Assembly: GCF_004310685.1 (NCBI RefSeq)
Contig: NZ_SISG01000001.1
Coordinates: 806,001 to 870,000 of the forward strand
Origin: Glaciihabitans arcticus
GTDB taxonomy: Bacteria > Actinomycetota > Actinomycetes > Actinomycetales > Microbacteriaceae
Direction of reading: 5' to 3'
Length of the DNA stretch: 64,000 nucleotides
The notes under the pieces were generated by a model. That model saw nothing but the letters and a program-made list of their open reading frames with translations, had not been told where the DNA came from and searched no databases. Of the stretch, positions 25,169 to 34,770 are shown in pieces. Position numbers and translations under genes: made by a program. The stretch's first letter is position 1. Each line of letters begins with the position of its first letter.

Positions 25169-27613
25169 TCAGTTGACAGAGCTGTAGGCAACGATGCCCC
25201 GGCGGATCTGGTCGAGGGCCCTACGGGCCGTCACGCCGACCGGAGCGTCGGCCACGACCGAGAGCTGGTCGAGCAGGTCGATGGTCTGCTTGGTCACTCG
25301 CACGAAGTCGCCGGCGGCCATGTCCGCGTCGGACAGCACCGACTCGAGGCGCGCGCCCTGCGCCCAGCGGTACATCGCGAGGCAGAGGCCGGTCGAGAGC
25401 GGCTGGGTGCCGGGCAGCTTGTTGTCGCGCTCCAGGTCGTCGAGGCGGGACCACAGGTCGCCGGTCTCGTCGAACGCGGCCCGGAAGTTGCCGCGCGGCA
25501 GGTAGGCGTCGCCGAGCTGGCCCTCGTCCCGTCGCGGCTCGTACACGAGACTCGCCGCCATGGCAGCGAGAGACGCGGGGTCGAGGGTGTTCCAGACGCC
25601 GAGGCGCAGCGATTCGGCGACGAGCAGGTCGCGTTCGCCGTAGATGCGCCGCAGCATCCTGCCGGATGGGGCGAGGGAGACGACGCCGTCCTTCTGCTCG
25701 AGGTAGCCGAGCTGCATCAGCACAACGGTCACCCGGTCGAAGATCTTCGCCACGGCACCCGTGCGGCCACGGATCTCGGCTGTCAGCTGGTCGGTCTGGC
25801 GCTTGAGTTTCCACCAGCGCTCGGCCCAGCGGGCGTGCTGTTCGCGGTCGGGGCAGTTGTTGCAGGGGTGCTGCTTCATCCGCTTGCGTAACGCGGTGAG
25901 CTGGTGCTGGCGGCGCTCGCGCGAGCCGCGGCTCTCCACCTCGGCCCGACCGGCGCCCTTGCGCTCTAGATCGCTCAGCTCGCGACGGATCGACGAGTAC
26001 TCGACGAAGTCGCCGAGGTGGCACTCCATCGACTTCGCGTAGCCGTCGAGCGAGCTCTGCTGCTGGCGCACCTTCTGCGCGAGATCGACGACGGCGCGAT
26101 CGGCCTGGAACTGCGCGAAGCTCGACTCGAGGATCTCGCGCGTGCGGTCCCGGCCAAACTGGTCGATCAGGTTGACGGCCATGTTGTAGGTCGGCTTGAA
26201 GCTCGAGTTGAGCGGGTAGGTGCGGCGCGAGGCGAGCGATGCGACGGCCTGAGGGTCGAGCCCGTCCACCCACTGGATGACGGAGTGCCCCTCGACGTCG
26301 ATGCCGCGACGACCGGCCCGGCCGGTGAGCTGCGTGTACTCCCCCGGCGTGATCGGCACGCGGGCCTCGCCGTTGAACTTCTCGAGCTTTTCGAGCACAA
26401 CCGTGCGCGCGGGCATGTTGATGCCGAGCGCGAGAGTTTCGGTGGCGAATACGGCCTTGACGAGCTTCTTCTGGAACAGCTCCTCGACCACCTCCTTGAA
26501 GGCGGGCAGCATGCCGGCGTGGTGCGCCGCGACGCCGCGCTCGAGTCCGTCGAGCCACTCCCAGTAGCCGAGCACCCCGAGGTCTTCATCCGCGAGCGTG
26601 CGGCAGCGGTCCTCCACGATCTGGCGGATCTCGTCGCGCTCGTGCGCCTGCGTGAGTCGCACTCCCGCCTTGAGCACCTGCCGCACGGCCGAGTCGCAGC
26701 CAACACGGCTGAAGATGAAGAACACGGCGGGCAGCATGTTCTTCGAGTCCAGAAGGGCGACGAGCTCCGATCGCTCCATCTTGCCGCCGTCGAAGTGGCG
26801 GTTGCCTCCGGGATTACGCCCGGGATGCCGCCGCTTGTTGTCGAGCGCGGCCCTCCCCCGCTCGTTCCGCCCGCCACTGGCGGCAAGCCGCACGAGTTCG
26901 GGGTTCACGCGGTTCGTCGCAGCCAGGCCGGATGAGTCGAAGAGGTCCATCAGCTTGGATCGCACGAGCACGTGTTGCTCGAGGGGAACGGGTCGATCCT
27001 CGGAGACGATCACTTCGGTGTCGCCGCGCACGGCCTGCAGCCAGTCGCCGAACTCCTCGGCGTTCGAGACGGTCGCGGAGAGCGACACCATCTTCACGTT
27101 CTGCGGGAGGTGGATGATGACCTCCTCCCAGACGGCGCCGCGGAAGCGATCGGCGAGGAAGTGGACCTCATCCATCACCACCCAGGAGAGGTCGCGCAGG
27201 AGGTCGCTGTCGGCGTACAGCATGTTGCGCAGCACCTCGGTGGTCATCACGACGATGCGGGCGCCCGAGTTGATGTTCGTATCGCCGGTCAGCAGGCCGA
27301 CGTTGGCCGCGCCGTACTCGGCGGTGAGCTCCTGGAACTTCTGGTTGCTGAGCGCCTTCATCGGGGCCGTGTAGAACACCTTCGCGCGGGGCAGCTGCAT
27401 GGCCATGAAGATCGCGAACTCGGCGATGATCGTCTTGCCGGCGCCGGTGGGAGCTGCGACGAGCACACTGCGACCGCGTTCGAGCACGGCGCAGGCCTCC
27501 TGCTGGAAGGCGTCGAGGTCGAACTGCTGCTGCGCGCGAAACGACTCGAGGATCGGCAGGCCGGAGCGCACCTTGGCCGCGGCGAACCGCTCGGCCGGGC
27601 TCAGGTCGCTCAT
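25169..27613 (-). CDS. helY: HelY-type DEAD/DEAH RNA helicase (Ski2-like)
   Basis: 814 residues from ATG 27613. Walker A AAPTGAGKT near residue 53, box II MDEVHFLADR, SLSATVSN (motif III) and QLTGRAGRRGID (motif VI) give a Ski2/Mtr4-like SF2 core; an rRNA-processing arch domain and a DSHCT C-terminal helical domain follow. Has CNNCPDREQHARWAE between them. Probably unwinds RNA. Overlaps tatC by four bases. Confidence 0.94.
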   Translation of the reverse strand: MSDLSPAERFAAAKVRSGLPILESFRAQQQFDLDAFQQEACAVLERGRSVLVAAPTGAGKTIIAEFAIFMAMQLPRAKVFYTAPMKALSNQKFQELTAEYGAANVGLLTGDTNINSGARIVVMTTEVLRNMLYADSDLLRDLSWVVMDEVHFLADRFRGAVWEEVIIHLPQNVKMVSLSATVSNAEEFGDWLQAVRGDTEVIVSEDRPVPLEQHVLVRSKLMDLFDSSGLAATNRVNPELVRLAASGGRNERGRAALDNKRRHPGRNPGGNRHFDGGKMERSELVALLDSKNMLPAVFFIFSRVGCDSAVRQVLKAGVRLTQAHERDEIRQIVEDRCRTLADEDLGVLGYWEWLDGLERGVAAHHAGMLPAFKEVVEELFQKKLVKAVFATETLALGINMPARTVVLEKLEKFNGEARVPITPGEYTQLTGRAGRRGIDVEGHSVIQWVDGLDPQAVASLASRRTYPLNSSFKPTYNMAVNLIDQFGRDRTREILESSFAQFQADRAVVDLAQKVRQQQSSLDGYAKSMECHLGDFVEYSSIRRELSDLERKGAGRAEVESRGSRERRQHQLTALRKRMKQHPCNNCPDREQHARWAERWWKLKRQTDQLTAEIRGRTGAVAKIFDRVTVVLMQLGYLEQKDGVVSLAPSGRMLRRIYGERDLLVAESLRLGVWNTLDPASLAAMAASLVYEPRRDEGQLGDAYLPRGNFRAAFDETGDLWSRLDDLERDNKLPGTQPLSTGLCLAMYRWAQGARLESVLSDADMAAGDFVRVTKQTIDLLDQLSVVADAPVGVTARRALDQIRRGIVAYSSVN

Positions 27614-28401
27614 AGCGCCTCGGCTTCCGCCGCGAGGGCGGCGTCGCGCTTGGCGATCCGTCGGTCGTGCAGCCACGCGACACCGCCGGAGAGGAAGTAG
27701 AGCGCGACCATGGGCGCCCCGAGCAGCAGCATCGACCACGGGTCGGCTGCGGGCGTCGCCGTCGCACAGAACAGCGCGATCACGAGCACCGCCACCCGCC
27801 AGCCCTTGAGGATGCTCCTCGCGCTCAGAACTCCGAGGAAGTTGAGCAGGACCACGAACACCGGCAGCACAAAGCCGATGCCGATGACGAGTACGAGCTT
27901 GATGAAGAAGTCGTAGTAATACTTGGCGTCGAGGATCGTCGTCGACCCCTCGATCGCGAACGAGTTCAGCAGGATCACCATGTGCGGGAAGATGAACCAG
28001 CCGGCCACGACACCGCCGATGAAGAGCGGGATGGCCGAGAAGAAGAAGCCGAGAATGTACCGGCGTTCCTTCTGGCTGAGCCCGGGCACGAGGAACGCGA
28101 GGATCTGGAACAGCCAGACCGGGCTCGTAATGACGATGCCCACGAGCAGCGAGATCTGCAGGCGCAGGTCGAAGGAGCTCGTGATGGTGCCGAAGTTGAG
28201 CACCGCCTGCCGGGCGGCCGGGATCTCTAGCAGCGGTTGCGTGATGGCGACGAGCAGCCGCTCGGACAGGAACCAGCCGCCCACCGCGCCGACCAGAATG
28301 GCAATTCCGGCGATGGTCAGCCGCTTGCGGAGTTCTACGAGATGTTCACCGAGCGACATCCGACGCTCAGGATTGCCGCCCCGTTTCGGGCGTCGTGCCA
28401 C
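27610..28401 (-). CDS. tatC: Sec-independent translocase subunit TatC
   Basis: 263 residues, six helices, with MSLGEHLVELRKRL near the N-terminus and FxxLPVFVVLLNFLG later, both characteristic of TatC. Forms the receptor for twin-arginine signal peptides with TatA. A basic GGNPERR lead precedes the family start. Five bases downstream of tatA. Confidence 0.97.
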   Translation of the reverse strand: MARRPKRGGNPERRMSLGEHLVELRKRLTIAGIAILVGAVGGWFLSERLLVAITQPLLEIPAARQAVLNFGTITSSFDLRLQISLLVGIVITSPVWLFQILAFLVPGLSQKERRYILGFFFSAIPLFIGGVVAGWFIFPHMVILLNSFAIEGSTTILDAKYYYDFFIKLVLVIGIGFVLPVFVVLLNFLGVLSARSILKGWRVAVLVIALFCATATPAADPWSMLLLGAPMVALYFLSGGVAWLHDRRIAKRDAALAAEAEAL

Positions 28402-28406
28402 GTTTT

Positions 28407-28628
28407 CTAGAGCTCGGTCTTCGACTGCTTGGCCGCGGCACCGTCGGGCGTGGCGTCGGTCGAGTCATCGGCGTCGGGCTTCTTCTCGGTCTTGACCTCG
28501 TTGCGGAAGATCTTCATCGACTGGCCGACGCTGCGGGCGAGGCCGGGGAGCTTGGGTGCACCGAACAGCAGCAGGATGATGACCAGGATGATGATCAGGT
28601 GGGGCAGTCCGAAAGTGTTGCCGAGCAT
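28407..28628 (-). CDS. tatA: Sec-independent translocase subunit TatA
   Basis: 73 residues: N-terminal helix (LIIILVIILLLFG), hinge APKLPGLARSVGQS, amphipathic helix MKIFRNEVKTE, acidic tail. Pore-forming subunit of the Tat pathway. Sits immediately upstream of tatC. Confidence 0.97.
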   Translation of the reverse strand: MLGNTFGLPHLIIILVIILLLFGAPKLPGLARSVGQSMKIFRNEVKTEKKPDADDSTDATPDGAAAKQSKTEL

Positions 28629-28663
28629 TGCGTATCCCTTGGGTAGGTGCCGGAGTTGCCAGT

Positions 28664-29005
28664 TTACCTTCTGCGAACGGGAATCGTGGGCAGATCGGCC
28701 GCACCGGCACGCGTGAGCCTGCGCGCACGGTCGAGCCGAGCTGTTCGCCGGGTGTGACGGAGCTCCCGGGTGCGATCCCGATTGGCCTGAACGCGCTCGG
28801 AAATAACTTTCCGCCCCGCGAGCACGACGGTCGCGGGGCGCTCGAGCTCCCGCGTCGGCTGCACGTTGTCGAGTTTCGCGGTGGTCGTGGCCAGATCGCT
28901 CAGATCCAGCAGAATCCGGATGACGCCGCGCACCGCCCGGAACGCCGTGTACCCGAGCAGCGCGATGAGCGCCGCCGAGGCCACGATCCAGATCCAGGCG
29001 GTCAT
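28664..29005 (-). CDS. small membrane protein in the paf-tat cluster
   Basis: 113 residues. One N-terminal helix (about 4-24), then a charged cytoplasmic region rich in Arg (RDRTRELRHTRRTARLDRARR). No family recognised. Its start overlaps the pafC stop by four bases and it precedes tatA, so it is part of the operon. Confidence 0.75.
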   Translation of the reverse strand: MTAWIWIVASAALIALLGYTAFRAVRGVIRILLDLSDLATTTAKLDNVQPTRELERPATVVLAGRKVISERVQANRDRTRELRHTRRTARLDRARRLTRAGAADLPTIPVRRR

Positions 29006-29988
29006 CGGTAGCGCGCGGCCCCTTCGGCCGCCCAGCGTGCGACTGCCTCGCGTGCCTCAGCCGGCTCGATCACCGTCGCGACGCCCGGCATGCTTGCGAT
29101 CAAGCGCTTGAGCCCGTGATAGTGCGAGACCCGCACGCTGGTGCGTACTCGACCATCCCGCTCGCTGCGCTGGGCGCCGTCGGGGATGTAGTCGGCGAGC
29201 AGGGGCTCGGCGGCGCTCGCGACGTCGATCGTTACCACGAGGTCGTCGGGCGAGGGCTCGAACAGCGTGTCGGGTAGCGGAACGTCGGCCGGGTTGTGGC
29301 TCATCGGCTCGCTCGTCACGACCGGGTTCGAGATGCGGTCGAGGCGGAAGGTGCGCACGGCCTCGCGCAGGTGGCACCAGCCGCGCAGGTACCAGTCCGC
29401 GTCGATCGATTCCACGCGCAGCGGGTCGACGTTGCGGCTCTCCGACTGACCGCGGGATCCGAGGTAGTCGAAGCGCAGCTGCACACCGGCGGCGACGGAT
29501 TCGCGGATCAGGGCGAGAGTGGCGTCCGTCTCGCTGCCCTCGACGGCGACCTGGCTCGGAACTGCCGACGCTCCCCGCGAGAGCTTCGAGGTCAGCGAGG
29601 CGATCGCCGAGCGGTCGGCGTTCTCGGGAAGGGCCGACAGGTACTGCAGTCCCGCGATGAGGGCAGAGGCCTCGCGCGCGGAGAACCGCGGCGAGTCGTC
29701 GATCGCCACCTGGTTGGTGAGCACGATCTGGTCGTTATCGAGGAAGTCGTCCCAGGCGATGTCGAAGAGATCCTCCGACTGGTACGTGGTGGTCTCCCCC
29801 GGCACACCGCTGACCGCGATGAGGCTGACGGCATCCCGGATCTGCTGCGGAGCGACCTTGAAGTGCTCGGCGACCTCGGTCACGCTGACCCGGTCGCGCT
29901 CGATCAGGTACGGCACGAGCGAGAGCAGGAAGGTGAGCTTGTCGCCCGCCTGCATCGGTGGGGTCTTCTTCGTCGTTGCCCTAGCCAT
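29002..29988 (-). CDS. pafC: WYL-domain regulator PafC
   Basis: 328 residues from ATG 29988. Winged HTH (LTFLLSLVPYLIERDRVSVTEVAEHFKV), central WYL domain (VQLRFDYLGSRG ... ADWYLRGWCHLREAVRTFRLDRI) and WCX extension. With PafB it forms the PafBC activator of the LexA-independent DNA-damage response in actinobacteria. Overlaps pafB by eight bases. Confidence 0.92.
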   Translation of the reverse strand: MARATTKKTPPMQAGDKLTFLLSLVPYLIERDRVSVTEVAEHFKVAPQQIRDAVSLIAVSGVPGETTTYQSEDLFDIAWDDFLDNDQIVLTNQVAIDDSPRFSAREASALIAGLQYLSALPENADRSAIASLTSKLSRGASAVPSQVAVEGSETDATLALIRESVAAGVQLRFDYLGSRGQSESRNVDPLRVESIDADWYLRGWCHLREAVRTFRLDRISNPVVTSEPMSHNPADVPLPDTLFEPSPDDLVVTIDVASAAEPLLADYIPDGAQRSERDGRVRTSVRVSHYHGLKRLIASMPGVATVIEPAEAREAVARWAAEGAARYR

Positions 29989-30967
29989 GGTCGGCCGCCG
30001 TCGTCTCGAGGCGTGAGCGCACGGCGTCACGCAGGTTTGGAGGTGAGATCACGAGCACCTCGGGGCCGAAGCCCGCGAGCTCGTCCGCGAAGATGTTGGC
30101 GTCGGAGTAGTGCAGCTCGAGCGTGCCCGGGTCGATGACCACTGTTCCGCGCCGCTTCGCGAGCCGCGTGGCCGCGTCGGAGCCGGGTTCGGCCTCGACG
30201 ATCGCCGTGTTGTCATTCCAGACGTCCTCAAGCTCGAGCAGGGCCCGCGCGGAGGGGTCTCCCTCCGGTGCGTCGAAGATCGTGCCGGTGGTGGCGACCT
30301 TGCCGACGATGCGGCGCAGCAGGTAGGTCTTGAGGATGCCCGTGCCCGCCTCGGCCGCATAGAGGTGCCAGCGGCCCTGGTGCTGGACGAGAGCGTGGGG
30401 GTCCACTTCGCGCACGCGCGACTCGGCCTCCCCTGGCTTGAGATAGGCGAAGCGCACGCGCTCGTGACGGCCGAGCGCTGCGTTCAACGGATCGAACGCG
30501 GCATCCCGCACCCGAAGACGCGGGGCGTAGCCGATGACCGGTTCGTCCGCGGCGACACCGAGCGAGCTGAGCTTGAGCATCGCGCGCCGGGACTCGGCGG
30601 AGAGCGAGCCCTCCCGCCAGACCATCGCAGCCAGGTTGAGTAGCGTGGTCTCCTCGGCGGAGAAGCTGATCTCGGCGGGCAGCTCGTACGCGCCGCGCGG
30701 GATGCGGTAGCGCAGGTTCTGGTTGTTGCCGGGGTCACCGGGTGCCTGCACTGTCTCGAGCGGAACACCCAGCTCGCGGATGTCGTCTTTGTCACGCTCG
30801 AACTTGCGCTCGAGGTTCGCATTCTCGCCCGAGCGGTTGAAGGCCTGGCGGTAGCCCTGCACGGTCGACAGGATCTCGGTCTTCGTCAGACCGTTCTCTG
30901 TCGCGAGCAGGGCGAGAACGAGGCTGAACAGCCTCTCCTCGACGGGGATCTTGATCTCTGGTGGCAC
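29981..30967 (-). CDS. pafB: WYL-domain regulator PafB
   Basis: 328 residues. HTH (RLFSLVLALLATENGLTKTEIL), WYL region (RVRFAYLKPGEAESRVREVDPHALVQHQGRWHLYA, given here only as landmarks) and WCX end. Partner of PafC in the mycobacterial-type DNA-damage response, with ligand sensing through the WYL domain. GTG 30967 is preferred to ATG 30976 because GAGGA lies about nine bases before it and touches the ATG. No pup or proteasome genes flank the pair. Confidence 0.92.
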   Translation of the reverse strand: MPPEIKIPVEERLFSLVLALLATENGLTKTEILSTVQGYRQAFNRSGENANLERKFERDKDDIRELGVPLETVQAPGDPGNNQNLRYRIPRGAYELPAEISFSAEETTLLNLAAMVWREGSLSAESRRAMLKLSSLGVAADEPVIGYAPRLRVRDAAFDPLNAALGRHERVRFAYLKPGEAESRVREVDPHALVQHQGRWHLYAAEAGTGILKTYLLRRIVGKVATTGTIFDAPEGDPSARALLELEDVWNDNTAIVEAEPGSDAATRLAKRRGTVVIDPGTLELHYSDANIFADELAGFGPEVLVISPPNLRDAVRSRLETTAADHG

Positions 30968-31031
30968 GAGAACCATTCCTCAGGGTGTGGACACCCGGCC
31001 AGTGTCAGGAACTATGTGGCTGCGACCGACG

Positions 31032-31985
31032 TTAGTCGGCGATGTGCAGGATATCTATAACGAACACCATGGTAGAGCCGTCGGGGATCGTCTCGGGAGC
31101 GGTTCCGCTCTCGTAGCCGAACTTCGGCGGGATGACCACGAGGATCTGGTCGCCGACCTTCGCGCCGATGAGGGCCTTCGCGAAGCCGGGAACGAGTCCG
31201 CCGGCCGCATCGGCGCTGCTCTGCGCGACGAACCTGGCGGGCGTGCCCTTGTCCCAGCTGGAGTCGAAGATGGTGCGCTCTTTCCAGAGCAGGCCGGTGT
31301 AGTTGACGACGACCGTGTCGCCCTTCTTGATCTTCGCGCCGCTGCCGGCCTTGAGCGTCGAGATGCGCAGGTCGGTGGGCGGGTCGGACTTAGGGATGAC
31401 GACGCCGGGCTGTCCGCTCTCGGAGAGAACGACGTTCGGCATGCCATTGTCGGGCAGCTGCGGGGACCCTTCCGACTTGCTCGCGAAGCCCTCGACGACG
31501 TCCACGACGACGACCGCGGTTGCACCCTTGGGCGCCTCGGCGCTGATCAGGCTCGCGGGGATGACCCCGGCGATGCGCGAGCCTACGGGCACGCACTCGA
31601 AGAGCGGTGCGAGCAGGCTCTCACCGGTGCCCACGGTGATCATTGAGGGTGCTTCCTCCCACGAGGAGCCGATGAACGTGTCGGCGGTGGTGCCGTCGTA
31701 CTGCACGAGCTGGAACTCGGCGATGTCGCCGGAGCGCAGCACCCGCCCCTCGCCCTGCGTGATCACGGAGCGCTCGACGCGCTTGGTCACGAGCGGCGCC
31801 GGGTAGTCGACCTTCGGCTCGCCCTTGCCGGTCGCCCTGACCAGGTCGGAGGACGTTCCCGGATTGACGGAGGAGTCGCACGACGCGAGGTCGCCGGCCA
31901 GTCGATCGGCGGGGCTCGGGGTCGAGCAGGCGGCGAGCGACAGCACGAGTGCCGAAGCTACAACAAGGGCGGAAATGGCGCGCAC
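31032..31985 (-). CDS. FKBP-type peptidyl-prolyl isomerase lipoprotein, two FKBP-like domains
   Basis: 317 residues from GTG 31985, preceded by AAAGAGG. Lipoprotein signal peptide with lipobox L-A-A-C. The first FKBP-like unit (about 75-170, ITQGEGRVLRSGDIAEFQLV) lacks most active-site residues; the second (about 205-317) has DTVVVNYTGLLW, FDSSWDKG, VPGFAKALIGAKVGDQ and FGYES, and should be active. Folds proteins outside the membrane. A longer start at 32018 is possible. Confidence 0.92.
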   Translation of the reverse strand: MRAISALVVASALVLSLAACSTPSPADRLAGDLASCDSSVNPGTSSDLVRATGKGEPKVDYPAPLVTKRVERSVITQGEGRVLRSGDIAEFQLVQYDGTTADTFIGSSWEEAPSMITVGTGESLLAPLFECVPVGSRIAGVIPASLISAEAPKGATAVVVVDVVEGFASKSEGSPQLPDNGMPNVVLSESGQPGVVIPKSDPPTDLRISTLKAGSGAKIKKGDTVVVNYTGLLWKERTIFDSSWDKGTPARFVAQSSADAAGGLVPGFAKALIGAKVGDQILVVIPPKFGYESGTAPETIPDGSTMVFVIDILHIAD

Positions 31986-32032
31986 GGTGCCTCTTTCTGG
32001 AGTGCGTGAAGAATGCATCAAGTCTACGCGGC

Positions 32033-33052
32033 TCATTCGGCGCTCTCTTCGGCGCTGGTTTCGGATGCCGCGGCGCTCGTCGCTGCGTCGGCAACGGCGG
32101 TGGCGATCCGGCCGGTCTTCCTCAGGCGCTTGTCGCTCGTGGCACGCTCGCCGAGCGCACCGGGAGTCCACGCCTCCACGTCGGCGTCGGAGAAGTCGCT
32201 CTTCGAGGCGCGGCGCTTGAGCTCGGGCAGCACGGCGCCCGGGGCGAGCCGCCGGGCCGTCAGCAGGAAGCCGGTGTGGCCGATCATCCGGTGGTCCGGA
32301 CGAACCGCGAGGCCTTCTACGTGCCAGCCGCGGATGATGGTCTCGCTCGAGTCGGGCTCGGTGAAGTTGCCGGTGCCGCGGATTGCCTCGGCCACGCGGG
32401 AGAGCTGCGTGACGGTCGCGATGTAGCAGAGCAGCACGCCGCCGGGGGTGAGTGCGGTCGACACGGCGTCGAGGCACTCCCAGGGGGCGAGCATGTCGAG
32501 GACCACGCGGTCGGCGGTGCCCGGCTCGACGACCTCGCCGAGCGTGTGGGTGAGGTCGCCGATGGTGATGTCCCAGTTCGTGGGCTCGGCACCGAGGAAG
32601 CCGACGACGTTGCCGCGGGCCACCGTGGAGAACTCCTCGCGACGCTCGAAAGAGTGCAGGTGACCCTCGTCGCCGATGGCGCGCAGCAGCCAGAGTGAGA
32701 GAGCGCCGGATCCGACGCCCGCCTCGACGACCCGGGCACCCGGGAAGATGTCGGCCGAACCGATGATCTGCGCCGCATCCTTGGGGTAGATGATGGCGGC
32801 GCCTCGCGGCATCGACATGACGAAGTCGGTGAGCAGGGGGCGGAGAGCCAGGTACTCGATCTCGTTGTTGCTGACCACAACGGAGGCGTCGGGCTGGCCG
32901 ATGATCGCGTCGTGCAGCAGCACACCGCGGTGGGTGTGGAACTCTCCACCGACCTCGAGGGTGACGGTGTTCATGCGGCCTTTCGGGCCGGTGAGCTGCA
33001 CACGGTCACCCGCGCGGAACGGGCCGTTCTGGCGGCGGTAGGTCTGGGTCAT
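32033..33052 (-). CDS. trmI: tRNA (adenine-58-N1)-methyltransferase TrmI
   Basis: 339 residues. N-terminal beta domain, then a SAM-binding fold with VVEAGVGSGALSLWLL (motif I) and VLDMLAPWECLDAV (motif IV). Methylates A58 in the tRNA T loop. The C-terminal 50 residues are Ala/Glu-rich low complexity. Overlaps the HAD gene by four bases, as in many actinobacteria. Confidence 0.94.
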   Translation of the reverse strand: MTQTYRRQNGPFRAGDRVQLTGPKGRMNTVTLEVGGEFHTHRGVLLHDAIIGQPDASVVVSNNEIEYLALRPLLTDFVMSMPRGAAIIYPKDAAQIIGSADIFPGARVVEAGVGSGALSLWLLRAIGDEGHLHSFERREEFSTVARGNVVGFLGAEPTNWDITIGDLTHTLGEVVEPGTADRVVLDMLAPWECLDAVSTALTPGGVLLCYIATVTQLSRVAEAIRGTGNFTEPDSSETIIRGWHVEGLAVRPDHRMIGHTGFLLTARRLAPGAVLPELKRRASKSDFSDADVEAWTPGALGERATSDKRLRKTGRIATAVADAATSAAASETSAEESAE

Positions 33053-33729
33053 CGAGTGAGCTCCGATTCGAAGGCGGTCGCGAGGTCGGCGACGGTGCGG
33101 CCGTCGAGCGACGGCCAGAGGTGGTGGGTGGGTGCGCTGGACAGCGGCACCATGTGCGGCACACCGATGGACACGGCGCCGGAGGCGATCGCAGAGGCGA
33201 GTCCGGGTTCGGAATCCTCGATCGCGATGCAGTCGGCGATGTCGACGCCGAGCAAGGCGGCGGCCGTCAGATACGGTTCGGGATGCGGTTTCGCGTGCTC
33301 GACGTCATCGCCCGATACGACGACCTCGAACGGGGTGTCGAGTCCGTCCGCTCGGATGGCCTCGACGACGAGCTCGGCGAGGCTGCGCATCGACATGGTC
33401 ACGAGCGCAGTTTTCACCCCCGCGTGCTTGAGGGCGTCGAGCAGGTCGCGGGCACCCGGTCGCCACGGCACGTGCTCGCGCACCTGCTCCATCACGCGCG
33501 CGGTCAGTGCCTCGATGATCTCGTCGTCGGTGAGCACGACTCCGCGGGAGCGCATCACGCGAGCCGTGTGCCAGAGTCCCTGCCCGACGACGGTGAGGGC
33601 ATCCTCGTGCGTCCAGGTGCCGCCGAACGACTCGACGAGCGCAATTTCTGCGTCCATCCAATAGGGCTCGGTGTCGACGATTGTGCCGTCCATGTCCCAG
33701 AGAACGGCGGCGGGCAGGCGGGTAGTCAC
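33049..33729 (-). CDS. HAD-family phosphatase (beta-phosphoglucomutase-like)
   Basis: 226 residues. D12-M-D14-G-T is the nucleophile motif, ALVTMSMRS is motif II, KPHPEPYLTAA motif III and EDSEPGLASAIASG motif IV, with a small helical cap. Dephosphorylates a small phosphosugar or nucleotide; substrate unknown. GTG start, with TAGACT eight bases upstream. Confidence 0.92.
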   Translation of the reverse strand: MTTRLPAAVLWDMDGTIVDTEPYWMDAEIALVESFGGTWTHEDALTVVGQGLWHTARVMRSRGVVLTDDEIIEALTARVMEQVREHVPWRPGARDLLDALKHAGVKTALVTMSMRSLAELVVEAIRADGLDTPFEVVVSGDDVEHAKPHPEPYLTAAALLGVDIADCIAIEDSEPGLASAIASGAVSIGVPHMVPLSSAPTHHLWPSLDGRTVADLATAFESELTR

Positions 33730-33842
33730 AAGCGGCGAGTCTACCGAGCTTGGCGCGACCGGGCCACGCGAGGCCGCGCGCGGTTCTATTCTTGAAGGAG
33801 ATGCGCGGGCCTACACGGGGCGGCGCAAGCAAAGGATCATCG

Positions 33843-34769
33843 GTGACCGAGAACACGGAATTCGCGGGCGGACGGCTTCTCGTCGTCGCTTTCGAGGGCT
33901 GGAACGACGCGGGAGAGGCGGCGAGCGGCGCGGTGCGCACGCTCAAGGAACAGCTCGATCTCGTGCAACTCAGCGAGGTCGATCCCGAGGACTACTTCGA
34001 CTACCAATTCAACCGGCCGACCGTCGCGCAGGACGAGGACGGCACCCGCTCCCTCGTCTGGCCGACGGTCACGCTCTATGGGCCCGTCACGCCCTTGGGA
34101 GACGATGTCACGGGCCTGGGTCTCGACGCAGATATCGACGTCACCGGCGACAACGGCTCCAACGTGTACCTGCTGGTCGGCACCGAGCCCAGCCGCGGCT
34201 GGAAGACTTTCACCGCCGAGATCCTCGAGGCGGTCGACGCGAACGAGATCACGGCGATGGTGTTCCTTGGCGCGATGCTCGCCGACGTTCCGCACACCCG
34301 CCCGATCTCGATCTTCACGAGCAGCGAGAACCCCGCCGTTCGTGAGGAACTCGGTATTGAGCGCAGCAGCTACGAGGGGCCGGTCGGCATCCTGTCGGTT
34401 CTCGCCGACGCGGCCGAGAGTGCGGGCATCCCGACCCTGTCGATCTGGGCCTCGGTGCCGCACTACGTGCACAACGCGCCGTCGCCCAAAGCAACGCTGG
34501 CCCTCATCGACAAGCTCGAGGAGATCGTCGACGTCGTGATCCCCCGAGGCGACCTCGTGGACGAGGCGTCTGCCTGGGAGACCGGCATCGATGCGCTGGC
34601 TTCGGATGACGATGACATGTCGTCGTACATCGAGCAGCTCGAGCAGGCGCGCGACACGGTCGACTCCCCCGAGGCGAGCGGCGAGGCCATCGCGCAGGAG
34701 TTCGAGCGTTACCTGCGTCGTGAAGACGGCAAGCCCGAGGGTGGCAAGGCGGGCGACCCGCCCCGCTAG
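33843..34769 (+). CDS. PAC2-family protein
   Basis: 308 residues from GTG 33843. Landmarks of the PAC2 fold are VVAFEGWNDAGEAAS, AMVFLGAMLADVPHTRP and SIWASVPHYVHNAPSPKAT. PAC2 proteins relate to proteasome assembly chaperones but occur in actinobacteria without proteasomes. Start chosen for AAAGGA ten bases upstream; an ATG at 33801 would touch its own GAAGGAG. TATTCT at 33787-33792 is a likely -10. Ends in an acidic tail. Confidence 0.88.
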   Translation: MTENTEFAGGRLLVVAFEGWNDAGEAASGAVRTLKEQLDLVQLSEVDPEDYFDYQFNRPTVAQDEDGTRSLVWPTVTLYGPVTPLGDDVTGLGLDADIDVTGDNGSNVYLLVGTEPSRGWKTFTAEILEAVDANEITAMVFLGAMLADVPHTRPISIFTSSENPAVREELGIERSSYEGPVGILSVLADAAESAGIPTLSIWASVPHYVHNAPSPKATLALIDKLEEIVDVVIPRGDLVDEASAWETGIDALASDDDDMSSYIEQLEQARDTVDSPEASGEAIAQEFERYLRREDGKPEGGKAGDPPR

Positions 34770-34770
34770 A

